Positions 45,837 to 53,715 of a DNA stretch of 64,000 bases are shown in pieces. Made by a program: the position numbers and the translations under genes. The notes beneath the pieces are model-generated. The model had not been told where the DNA came from, did not search any database, and was given only the letters and a program-made list of their open reading frames with translations. How positions within the stretch are numbered: position 1 is the stretch's first letter; every line of letters starts with the position of its first letter. This DNA is from Nocardiopsis sp. N85 (lineage in GTDB: Bacteria; Actinomycetota; Actinomycetes; Streptosporangiales; Streptosporangiaceae): the NCBI RefSeq assembly GCF_028882275.1, contig NZ_JARBUT010000011.1, positions 62,001 to 126,000 on the forward strand, written 5' to 3'.

Positions 45837-46762
45837 TCGGCCTTCCCCGTGGTGGTCCCGGTTTTCTCCGCGCCCGCGTCGAGCATCGCCAGATAGGCGT
45901 CGTCGAGGGTGGGCGGCACGATCGTCAACCCGCTGACGCTCGTGTTCTCGCGGTCGGCCCAGGCCTGGACCTCGCGGACCACGGCGTCCTGGTCGTCGGT
46001 GTGGATGCGCACCCGGCCGTTGACCAGACTCGCCCCCGCGGGGAGCCGGTCGGCGGGCACGCCCGGGTCGGCGAACTCCACGACGGTGAACGCGGCGGAG
46101 GAGCGGACCAGGTCCTCGGGGGTGCCCGAAGCGATGAACGATCCCTCACGGATGACGTCCACCCGATCGGCGAGCTCCTGCACCTCGGCGAGGTCGTGCG
46201 AGGTGAGGACGACGGTGGTGCCGCTGTCGCGCAGGCCGCTGACGAGCGCCCGGATGCGGCGACGCGACACCGGGTCCAGGCCGGTGGTGGGCTCGTCGAG
46301 GAAGAGCAGTTCGGGACGGCCGGTCAGGGCCAGCGCCAGGTCGAGGCGGCGGCGCATGCCGTCGGAGAGGGACTTGACCAGCGCGTCGCGCTTCTCCGCG
46401 AGGTCGACCTGGTCGAGGATCTCGGCGATGCCGACGGGGTCGGGGTAGTACGAGGCGTGCCGGCGCAGGATGTCGCGCACCGACATGCCCGGTTCCAGCA
46501 TGGTCTGTTGCAGGACGACGCTCATCCGGGTGCGCAGACGGGCGAAGTCGCGGCGGACGCCGGGGTCGAGCCCGAGGACCGACAGACGGCCGGAGGTGCG
46601 GCCGCGGTGTCCCTCCAGGATCTCGATGAGCGTGGTCTTCCCGGCGCCGTTGGGGCCGAGCAGGGCGGAGATCGTACCGGTGGGCACCCGGTAGTCGATG
46701 CCGTGGAGGACCCGGCCCTTGCCGTAGTCCTTGGTGATGTCGGTGGCGTTGATGGCGTGCAC
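45833..46762 (-). CDS. ABC exporter ATP-binding protein
   Basis: 309 residues, DrrA-like. Walker A GPNGAGKT (36-43), signature LSDGM (132-136, with Asp for the usual Gly), Walker B LLFLDEP (152-158) and the switch His in LTSHD are present. The C-terminal ~80 residues form the usual accessory domain. It overlaps the permease start. It follows the precursor gene with an 84-bp gap that contains an inverted repeat, which may lower read-through from the precursor transcript into the enzyme genes. Confidence 0.93.
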   Translation of the reverse strand: MHAINATDITKDYGKGRVLHGIDYRVPTGTISALLGPNGAGKTTLIEILEGHRGRTSGRLSVLGLDPGVRRDFARLRTRMSVVLQQTMLEPGMSVRDILRRHASYYPDPVGIAEILDQVDLAEKRDALVKSLSDGMRRRLDLALALTGRPELLFLDEPTTGLDPVSRRRIRALVSGLRDSGTTVVLTSHDLAEVQELADRVDVIREGSFIASGTPEDLVRSSAAFTVVEFADPGVPADRLPAGASLVNGRVRIHTDDQDAVVREVQAWADRENTSVSGLTIVPPTLDDAYLAMLDAGAEKTGTTTGKAE

Positions 46763-46801
46763 GTGCTGCCCTCGGTGTTCTCGTGGGGGTGATGCGGGGG
46801 A

Positions 46802-46834
46802 GGGGCGGCCCCCCGACCGGTGGGGAACCGCCCT
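46802..46834. terminator. Attenuator-like hairpin after precursor 1
   Basis: An interrupted inverted repeat (GGGCGG with CCGCCC, inner CCCC with GGGG) lies between precursor 1 and the ABC genes. It could act as a partial terminator giving excess precursor mRNA over enzyme mRNA, an arrangement common in RiPP operons. Confidence 0.5.
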
Positions 46835-46846
46835 ACGCGGGCCGGA

Positions 46847-47023
46847 TCAGCCGCACGACCCCGAGGAGCAGCAACTGCTGGAGCCGCAGCAGGAGGTGGA
46901 GGTGCAGCTGCTGGAGCCGCTGGTCGCGCCGGTCTCGGGGACGGCGACGGCCTCGCGGACGCTCATGACCTCCATGTCGGAGAAGTCGAGGTCGGGCAGC
47001 TCGATGACGGGAGAGTCCTGCAT
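46847..47023 (-). CDS. Thiopeptide (thiazolylpeptide-type) precursor peptide 1
   Basis: 58 residues from ATG 47023, with AAAGG upstream. The acidic leader (IELPDLDFSDMEVMSVREA) ends in VPETGA, as in thiazolylpeptide-type precursors. The predicted core starts at Thr34 or nearby and runs 25 residues: 12 Ser, 6 Cys, 3 Thr and 4 Gly, with nothing else. It contains two Cys-Cys pairs (45-46, 51-52) and ends SSGSCG. Modification by the downstream enzymes would give azoles at Cys and dehydro residues at some Ser/Thr. It is near-identical to precursor 2; in the shared 43 C-terminal residues only position 54 differs. Confidence 0.92.
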   Translation of the reverse strand: MQDSPVIELPDLDFSDMEVMSVREAVAVPETGATSGSSSCTSTSCCGSSSCCSSGSCG

Positions 47024-47357
47024 GGGGAACCTTTCGCGGAGTGGAACAGGGGATGGACACGCCGGAGAAACGGTATGTCGTTCGTTCACGCTTTGACCGG
47101 ATGAAACGGCTAGGACATTTCCCTATCTGAGCAGTGGGATGTTTCGGGCTCTCAAGAGGCCCGGGGCATCCTCTGGGAAGGGTGTCACCCGCGCCGCTCA
47201 TCGGGTTATCGAGGCTGCTGCCAGCTTTTTCAGCGCGAAAATGCACATGGGTGTTTGGGGGGCGGACAAGGGGGGATGACAGCAGGTCGCGCCGCACGTG
47301 GACACGGCCCGAGAGGGACGCGCCGGAGCCCGTCCCAGGTCTGTCGCAGGGCGCGGA
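47024..47357. other. Intergenic region between the two precursor genes
   Basis: 334 bp without a supportable gene; it is less GC-rich in the middle (about 47060-47260) and probably carries a promoter for precursor 1. The presence of a separate leader region for each precursor suggests two transcription starts. Confidence 0.5.
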
Positions 47358-47540
47358 TCAGCCGCAGGATCCGCCGGAGCAGCAGCTGCTGGAGCCGCAG
47401 CAGGAGGTGGAGGTGCAGCTGCTCGAACCGCTGGTGGCCCCGGTCTCGGGCACCGCGACGGCCTCGCGAACGCTCATCACCTCCATGTCGTCGAAGTTCA
47501 GCTCGGGCAGGTCGATGTCCAGAGCCGTCGATTCGGGCAT
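47358..47540 (-). CDS. Thiopeptide (thiazolylpeptide-type) precursor peptide 2
   Basis: 60 residues from ATG 47540, with AGAGG upstream; a longer in-frame start is less likely. The first 17 residues differ from precursor 1 (MPESTALDIDLPELNFD), but from Asp18 onward the leader and core are identical except Gly56 for Ser54. The core ends SGGSCG and again holds only Ser, Cys, Thr and Gly. It is the most upstream gene of the cluster. The divergence of the leader's first part with a frozen second part shows which leader segment the RRE and enzymes probably read. Confidence 0.92.
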   Translation of the reverse strand: MPESTALDIDLPELNFDDMEVMSVREAVAVPETGATSGSSSCTSTSCCGSSSCCSGGSCG

Positions 47541-47943
47541 GGTGAGCCTCTTCGGGTAGTTCGTTTCTTGCACAGTCCCCCGGGCGGCTCGAAAGTAACA
47601 TGCCGTGAAGAAACTCGATAGAGGTTGTATAAACCGTTATCCGTAGTGTGTCTCCGGGTTCGCGGGACCGTAACGGAGAGAACGTCGAAGCGGCGCGGGT
47701 GGACTCACGTTCCTTTCGGTCCGCAATTCCAGGCGCGGGATTCGGAGGAGGGCCGTGTGCTCCGGCCACCCGGGCCACCGGCCGCGGGTCGGCGACCGCG
47801 GCGACGCCCCGGGGCGGCCCCGGCGGCCCCATGGGCCGGCGCGTGTCGGGGCCGGTCGGGGCGTCTTCGTTCACCCGGCCGGAAGAGGGCCCGGGTCATC
47901 CCGGAGCGAAGGGCTCACGGGGAAGCCCGGAGAAGGCGGGACC
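47541..47943. other. Region upstream of thiopeptide cluster
   Basis: About 400 bp between precursor 2 and the GNAT gene. The part nearest the precursor (about 47560-47660) is less GC-rich and should hold the cluster promoter; several candidate -10 boxes exist (for example TATACA) but none is convincing. I see no gene, and no cluster-specific regulator anywhere nearby. Confidence 0.5.
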
Positions 47944-48501
47944 TCAGGACTCCGCGCGGGCGGCACGCCACTCCGGGGCGAGCACCGACCAGACCTCCGT
48001 GTCCTGACGACGCCCCCGGTACAGGTGGTTCTCGCGCAGCACACCGTCCCGGCTCATCCCGAGCCGTCGGGCCACCGCGATGCTGGCGGCGTTCTTCGAC
48101 GCCACGTGCCACTCGACGCGGTGCACCCCGCGCTCCTCGATCGCCCAGTCGATGAGCAGCCGCACCGCCCGGGTCACCAGACCCCGGCCCGCCGCCGACG
48201 GCTCCAGCCAGCACCCCGCCTCGGCGGTTCCCTGGGCGGTGTCCAGGTTCGGCAGCATGACCCCGCCGACCAGTTTGTCGTCCAGCCAGATCCCGCAGAT
48301 CCGGCCGGTGTCGGCGGCCGTCTTGTCCGCGTGCCGCTGGAGGTACGCCCGGCTCGACGCCAGGTCCGTGACCAGGTCCGGCATCCCGACGTAACGGCCG
48401 ATGTACTCGCGCCCCCGGTCGATGTGCTCCAGGAACTCGCGCGCCCGCCACGGTTCCAGCGGTCGCAGCTCGGCGTCGTCACCCAGGGAGATCGCGTACA
48501 T
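47944..48501 (-). CDS. GNAT-family N-acetyltransferase (RimJ/RimL-like)
   Basis: 185 residues with the GNAT fold. Motif A is at AGRGLVTRAVRLLIDWA (about 108-124), with the acetyl-CoA loop residues A-x-G-R-G, and motif B at HVASKNAASIAVARRLG (about 132-148). The N-terminus begins with ELRPLEPWRAREFLEHIDRG. This subgroup (RimJ/RimL-like) acetylates ribosomal proteins, other proteins or antibiotics; the substrate cannot be told. AGGAG precedes the ATG. It lies just upstream of the thiopeptide precursors, same strand, but the 400-bp gap argues against being in their operon. Confidence 0.9.
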   Translation of the reverse strand: MYAISLGDDAELRPLEPWRAREFLEHIDRGREYIGRYVGMPDLVTDLASSRAYLQRHADKTAADTGRICGIWLDDKLVGGVMLPNLDTAQGTAEAGCWLEPSAAGRGLVTRAVRLLIDWAIEERGVHRVEWHVASKNAASIAVARRLGMSRDGVLRENHLYRGRRQDTEVWSVLAPEWRAARAES

Positions 48502-48627
48502 TCCGCTCCTCGTCCTCGAAATCCGTCACCGGAGACGGTACTCCCCCCGACGCGCCGAGCCCCCGCGCGGTTCCGGGCGCGCTGCGCCCGCCTGGGCATC
48601 CGTGGTCGCGGTCGTGTCGGGGGGCCG

Positions 48628-48668
48628 ACGGGCCGTGGGGCCGGGCGGTGCCCGGCCCCACGGCCCGT
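48628..48668. terminator. Terminator hairpin after the AAA+ ATPase gene
   Basis: A perfect inverted repeat with 19-nt arms and a 3-nt loop (first arm begins ACGGGCCGTGGGG) lies 17 nt downstream of the ATPase stop codon on the minus strand. Confidence 0.8.
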
Positions 48669-48685
48669 GCGGTCGTTCGCGTCGG

Positions 48686-51600
48686 TCAGGTGCGGTCGCG
48701 GTCGAGGGCCGCGCCGATCTCGCCGACGCGGTCGGCGAGCAGGCCCATCGCGCCGATGGCGCGGGTCATCGGGTCGTCCTCGGCGCCGCCCAGAGCCCGA
48801 CCGCGTCGGAAGGCCGCCTTGACCTCCGCCCAGCGGGCCTCCTGCTCCGGGGTCATGGTCCCCCGCAGCTCCGCCAGCTTGAGCAGGTTGGACTCCGCGC
48901 CCGAGGTCAGGGTCTGCGCCTCGCCCATGTAGTGGTCGTCGATGACGGCCTCCACCTCGGCGTCGTTCATGACCGGCACGATCTTCTCCGCCAGCCGGTT
49001 CATGTTCCGGTACGACCCCTGGAGCCGGAACGGCGGCTCGGTACGGGCGTCCTCCGACTGGGCCGCCGAGGCGATGTAGGCCCGGTTGTTGGCCATCACC
49101 ACCTCCTGCACCCGCAGCATCTTGCGCAGCACCGACACGATCCGCTCGACCTCGACCGCCGAGTACGGGTGGCTCATCCGGTCCAGGGTCACCGAGTCAT
49201 CGCCCTGGGCCATCCGCACGAACCGGTACACGTCCTCCCGGTCCCGCGTGGACAGCGGGGCCAGCATCGGGTTGGAGGTGAGCGCGTTCTCGATGTAGCT
49301 CAGCGCGAACAGCTCCTCCTTCCCCGAGAGCACGTCGCCCAGGTTGTACACGTCGGCGCGGTTGGCCAGCATGTCCGGGATCCGGAAGCGCTTGCCCTGC
49401 TCCGTGTACGGGTTGCCGGACATGCACACCGCGAACCTCTTGCCCCGCAGGTCGTAGGTGCGGGTGCGGCCGTTCCACACGCCCTCCATCTTGCGCTGCC
49501 CGTCACAGAGCGAGATGAACTTCTGGAGCAGCTCCGGGTTCGTGTGCTGGATGTCGTCCAGGTACAGCATCGTGTTGTTGCCCATCTCCAGGGCGAAGGA
49601 GATCTTCTCGATCTCCTGCCGGGAGGTGGCGTCGGGCGCCTCCGCCGGGTCCAGCGACGTGACCGCGTGCCCCAGGGCGGGTCCGTTGACCTTCACGAAG
49701 ACCAACCCGAGCCGGCTGGCCACGTACTCCATGAGCGTGGTCTTGCCGTAACCCGGAGGGGAGATGAGCAGCAGCAGGCCGCTCTGGTCGGTGCGCTTGC
49801 CGTCCCCCGCCGCGCCGAGCTGCTTGGCGAGGTTGTCGCCGATGAGCGGCAGGTACGACTCGTCCAGCAGCCTGTTGCGGACGAACCCGCTCATCACCTT
49901 CGGCTTGTACTCCTCCACCCGCAGGCGGTCGCGTTCGGCCGCCACCAGGGTGTGGCGCCGCTTCTGGAAGTCCCGGTAGGCGGGCACCTCCTCCAGCCGG
50001 AACCGGCGGGTGCGCGGCAGGATCTCGTCCAACCGCACCTCCAGGGACCGGTCCCGCACCCGCGGGTGCGACCCGAGGAGCCCGGTGACGGTCTCGTGCA
50101 CCGCCGCCGACGACTCGTACCGGTCGACCTTCGCCAGGGAGATCGCGGCCGCCTCGGGCAGGTCCTCGGCGTCGACGTCGTCGCGGGTGGCCGTGTACGC
50201 CTCCAGCCACGCGGAGACCAGCTGGTGGCGGGCGGCCAGGTCGTCGCCGAGGCGGCGCAGGTCCTCCTCGAAGGACTTGCGGGTGGTCTCCCGGGTGCTG
50301 CCCAGCGCCCGGGAGAACCGGTCCAGGAGGGTGCGCGCGCCCGCGCCGGACACGAATCCGCGCTCGGTCGGGGTGTCCGCCGCCAACTCCTCGAACAGGT
50401 ACTCGCCGACCAGGTCCAGGTCGGTGTCCCGGTACAGCCCCGTGTCGGTGAGGAACACGTCCACGGCCCCGGCGAACTCGGTGCGCAGCGCGTCGATGGC
50501 GGCGGAGCGCCGGGCCCCGAACACCGCGCGGGCGCGGGCCAGCGACGCCGCCCGGGTGGCCCAGGCCTCCTGCCGCTGCCGTTCGGGGCCGAACGCCCAG
50601 AACAGCTGGGCGACCGCGCGCACCCGGCCCGGGTACCGCAGCAGCCCCGCCCCGGTGCGCAGGCGCAGCAGGGACGACAGGATCCTCGCCGCGTCGTGGT
50701 CGTGCACGCCGCGCTCGTAGCCCTCGTCGTAACGGGTCTCGGCGGCCTCGCGCACCACCGACAGCAGCGACGACCCGTTCTCGGGGTGCAGTTCCGCCTC
50801 GTTCAACCGCTCCAGGGAGAGCCCGCCGGCGCCCTCCTCGGCGGCGGCCAGGATCGACGTCGCCAGGTGCTCGGCCCGGTACACCAGCGGGCTCTCCGAC
50901 ACCAGCGGGCGGTCCCACAGGTGCCGGGTCCTCGCGAACTCGGGATCGGTGACCGGCTCCCGGAAGTCGGTTCCGGTGATCGACAACGCCATCTCCCCGT
51001 GATGCGGGGTGAGGGTGAGGTCGATCGGCTGGGAGTTGATCGCGAACCGATGCCGCCCCAGGCGGAGCGTCTCGCCGTCGTACAGGTCGGTGCGGTCCTG
51101 GAGGGCGCGCCCCGCCTCCTGCCGGGCGGCGAGGATCCGCCCCTCCAGCTCCTCGGCGCGCACGGTGTCGCCGAGGTCGCGCATCTCCTCGACGGTGCGG
51201 CGCAGCCGCGTGACCATCGCGTCGGAGGCGAAGTAGGTGTTGACGTCCTCCAACGTGCCCAGGGTCGACACCCGACGGTGCACGCCCTCCAGCACCCGTT
51301 CGGCGGAGGCCGCCAACCGGTCGGCCCGGCGGGCCCGCTCGTCCACCAGGGTCTGCTTGCGGCCGGAGAACGCCTCGTACACGTCCTCGCGTTTGTCCGA
51401 CAACTCTCCCAGGAAGTCGTCGAACTCGGCGAACCTCGACTCCAGGTTCTCCAGCTGGAGCATGATCCGCCCCAGCTGCTCGTCGCACCGCTCGGGGGTG
51501 TCGGCGGCCGCCAGCGCGCCGGTGACGGCCTGCCCGAGCAGCGCGAACTCCGCGGCGAACTCGGCCCGGCCCTCCAACGCCGACAGTTCCCCGCGCCGGT

Positions 51601-53704
51601 TCTCCAGCGTCGCCCGGGCCCGGTTGATCCCGGCCAGGACCTCGCTGACCCGTTCCAGGATGCGGGTCCGCACCTGGGCGTCGCCGATCTCCAGCGAACC
51701 GATGACCTCGGTGACCGTTCGCAGGCCCTCGGTCTGCGCGGCGATGCGCTCGCCGACGGCGGTGGCGGCGCTGACCGCCTCGATCGACCCGGCCTCCTCG
51801 ACCAGCCGCTCCACCTCGGAGTGATAGCCGTCGAACGCGTCGTCCTGTTCGAGGAACGCGACGGTGCGCCGACCGACGGAGGTGATCTCCTCCTCCAGGG
51901 ACCGGTCCAGCTCCGCCAGCCGGTCGGCGTCCACGTAACGCGTCTCGCTCAGCGTGGCCGCCCGCCCCTGGGCGCGGCGCAGTTCCGTCAGCCGGTTCAC
52001 CCACCCCTCCGCGGACCGGGGGGTCTCCCCCCGGGACGTGCGGATGAGCGTGGTCGCCCTCGCCTCGGCCTCGGCCAGGGACTCGGCGGCCTGGGCGGTC
52101 AGGGCCTGGACGGTCTCGAACTCCTCCAGCACGCGTTCGGCGGTGGCGCGCACCCGCGCCAACGGCCCCGCCAGGTCGCCCAGTTCCTCCTCGCCCAGCC
52201 AGTGGAACCGGTCGGACACCCGGCGGCAGGCGGCGATGAGCGCCTCGAACACCTCGGTGGAGGGCCGCATGTCCTGGGCCATCCGCGACACCGACAGGCA
52301 GTCCGACACGCCCCGGACCAGCTCGGCGTTGCCGATCCGCTCCAGCGGGCCGGTGCCCACGGGCTGGGAGGCGGCGTACTCGTCGGACACGTACGGGGTC
52401 TGCCACACCTGCATGGGGTGCACCCGGGTGGGCTCGCCCGACGTCTCCCGGAACACCGTCATGGTGCCGTCGTCGAACAGCGAGTATCCGTGGCAGACGA
52501 TCGGGTTCGCCACCTCCTTGCGGATGGTGTTGTACGACAGCAGCAGGCTGCGCCCGTCCGTCCGGGAGTGGAAGACGTACAGCACGTCCTCTCCGTTGGG
52601 CGAGCGCACCACCCGCTCGAACTCCAGGTCGGTGACGTCGGTGTCGAACGTCCGGGCCGCCCCGGTGGCCAGGTAGTAGCCGCCGGGGAAGATCAGCCCC
52701 TGGTCGTCGGGCAGCCGGCGGCAGGACTGGCCGATCCCGTCGAGGCGCAGCACGTCCTTGGTGTGCCGGTTGAAGACCAGGTGCCGCCACTCGGTCTCGT
52801 TGTAGGGCAGGATCCGCAGCAGGATGAGCGGACCCGCCTCGGCGTGGAACACCGCGGCGTCGGCCAGGCTCTGCAACGCCTCGTCGACGGGCTCGCTGTA
52901 GATGCCCTCGCCGACCTCGGTGTTGTTCTCGATCTTGATGGTGAGGTCGCCGCCGACCGTCTCCACGAACAGCTCGTCGAGGACGGAGATGTGCGGGTGG
53001 CGGCCGAGCACGTGGTCCTCGCGGCTGGTCTCCACCCACGTGAACTCGTGCGACGGCGGGAACACGTGCTCGCGTTCGCCGCGATCGTCGAGATAGGCGA
53101 TCTCACCGGTGGGCGCCACCGACCACCGCAGCACCCGCACGTCCTCCGTCCGCGGCCCGATCTGGAAGACGGCCAGCAGCCGATCCTCGATCTTGCGCAG
53201 TTGGAGGAGGCGGGCGTCGCGGTAGTAGCGGTAGAGCTGACCGAAGTCCTGCCGGAACCGGTCGTCCTCCAGCAACCCGGGGAGGGCGCCCTCGGGTGTC
53301 TCGGTGAAGGAGAACCCGTCCCCGTCGTGCTGGTAGCGGTGCAGCGAGAACACGTCGGGGACGTGCGTCTCCCGCTGCATGCCGATGAAGACGTTGTAGC
53401 CGAACAGGATCGTGTCACCGGTGCCGCCGTCGGCGCCCGCGCCGACGGAACGGCCCACGCTGACGACGTCCCGCGGCGTGCAGTTGTGCTCGGTGCGGAT
53501 GCGCTCGGTGCCGAGCAGTGTCAGCTCGGTGCCGCCGAACACCTTCAACCGCCGGGTGTTCAGCTCCTCGGTCCGGCGGGCCAGTTCACCGGTCTGCTCG
53601 CGGAGCCGGGCGCGGAGCACCTCGTAGGTGCCCGCGTCCAGCGCCCGCTCGTCGACGGCGTCCGGCCCGGGGCCTGCGGTCTCCTGGGACAGGGCCTCGG
53701 TCAC
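48686..53704 (-). CDS. Giant AAA+ ATPase ('DNA repair ATPase'-type) linked to flotillin
   Basis: 1,672 residues. The first ~450 are beta-rich with repeated short strands and a nucleic-acid or substrate-binding look. The middle (about 480-850) is coiled-coil helical, rich in Glu/Arg/Leu. A C-terminal AAA+ module has Walker A SPPGYGKTT (about 1312-1320), Walker B MLYLDDIQH (about 1380) and a sensor-like CMSGNPYTEQGKRF. Homologues are commonly labelled 'DNA repair ATPase', but I know of no experimental basis. The gene lies 11 nt after the flotillin gene on the same strand, so the two are co-expressed. I infer an ATPase acting at flotillin microdomains. Confidence 0.8.
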   Translation of the reverse strand: MTEALSQETAGPGPDAVDERALDAGTYEVLRARLREQTGELARRTEELNTRRLKVFGGTELTLLGTERIRTEHNCTPRDVVSVGRSVGAGADGGTGDTILFGYNVFIGMQRETHVPDVFSLHRYQHDGDGFSFTETPEGALPGLLEDDRFRQDFGQLYRYYRDARLLQLRKIEDRLLAVFQIGPRTEDVRVLRWSVAPTGEIAYLDDRGEREHVFPPSHEFTWVETSREDHVLGRHPHISVLDELFVETVGGDLTIKIENNTEVGEGIYSEPVDEALQSLADAAVFHAEAGPLILLRILPYNETEWRHLVFNRHTKDVLRLDGIGQSCRRLPDDQGLIFPGGYYLATGAARTFDTDVTDLEFERVVRSPNGEDVLYVFHSRTDGRSLLLSYNTIRKEVANPIVCHGYSLFDDGTMTVFRETSGEPTRVHPMQVWQTPYVSDEYAASQPVGTGPLERIGNAELVRGVSDCLSVSRMAQDMRPSTEVFEALIAACRRVSDRFHWLGEEELGDLAGPLARVRATAERVLEEFETVQALTAQAAESLAEAEARATTLIRTSRGETPRSAEGWVNRLTELRRAQGRAATLSETRYVDADRLAELDRSLEEEITSVGRRTVAFLEQDDAFDGYHSEVERLVEEAGSIEAVSAATAVGERIAAQTEGLRTVTEVIGSLEIGDAQVRTRILERVSEVLAGINRARATLENRRGELSALEGRAEFAAEFALLGQAVTGALAAADTPERCDEQLGRIMLQLENLESRFAEFDDFLGELSDKREDVYEAFSGRKQTLVDERARRADRLAASAERVLEGVHRRVSTLGTLEDVNTYFASDAMVTRLRRTVEEMRDLGDTVRAEELEGRILAARQEAGRALQDRTDLYDGETLRLGRHRFAINSQPIDLTLTPHHGEMALSITGTDFREPVTDPEFARTRHLWDRPLVSESPLVYRAEHLATSILAAAEEGAGGLSLERLNEAELHPENGSSLLSVVREAAETRYDEGYERGVHDHDAARILSSLLRLRTGAGLLRYPGRVRAVAQLFWAFGPERQRQEAWATRAASLARARAVFGARRSAAIDALRTEFAGAVDVFLTDTGLYRDTDLDLVGEYLFEELAADTPTERGFVSGAGARTLLDRFSRALGSTRETTRKSFEEDLRRLGDDLAARHQLVSAWLEAYTATRDDVDAEDLPEAAAISLAKVDRYESSAAVHETVTGLLGSHPRVRDRSLEVRLDEILPRTRRFRLEEVPAYRDFQKRRHTLVAAERDRLRVEEYKPKVMSGFVRNRLLDESYLPLIGDNLAKQLGAAGDGKRTDQSGLLLLISPPGYGKTTLMEYVASRLGLVFVKVNGPALGHAVTSLDPAEAPDATSRQEIEKISFALEMGNNTMLYLDDIQHTNPELLQKFISLCDGQRKMEGVWNGRTRTYDLRGKRFAVCMSGNPYTEQGKRFRIPDMLANRADVYNLGDVLSGKEELFALSYIENALTSNPMLAPLSTRDREDVYRFVRMAQGDDSVTLDRMSHPYSAVEVERIVSVLRKMLRVQEVVMANNRAYIASAAQSEDARTEPPFRLQGSYRNMNRLAEKIVPVMNDAEVEAVIDDHYMGEAQTLTSGAESNLLKLAELRGTMTPEQEARWAEVKAAFRRGRALGGAEDDPMTRAIGAMGLLADRVGEIGAALDRDRT

Positions 53705-53715
53705 GGAGGACTACC

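Noticed and set aside
46855..47480. Near-identical blocks at 46855 and 47365 considered as insertion-sequence ends
   Set aside because: They are direct copies within the two precursor genes, with no transposase or terminal inverted repeats.
47230..47874. Longer minus-strand frame overlapping precursor 2 and the upstream gap
   Set aside because: It is out of frame with the precursor; the precursor has a ribosome site and a paralogue.
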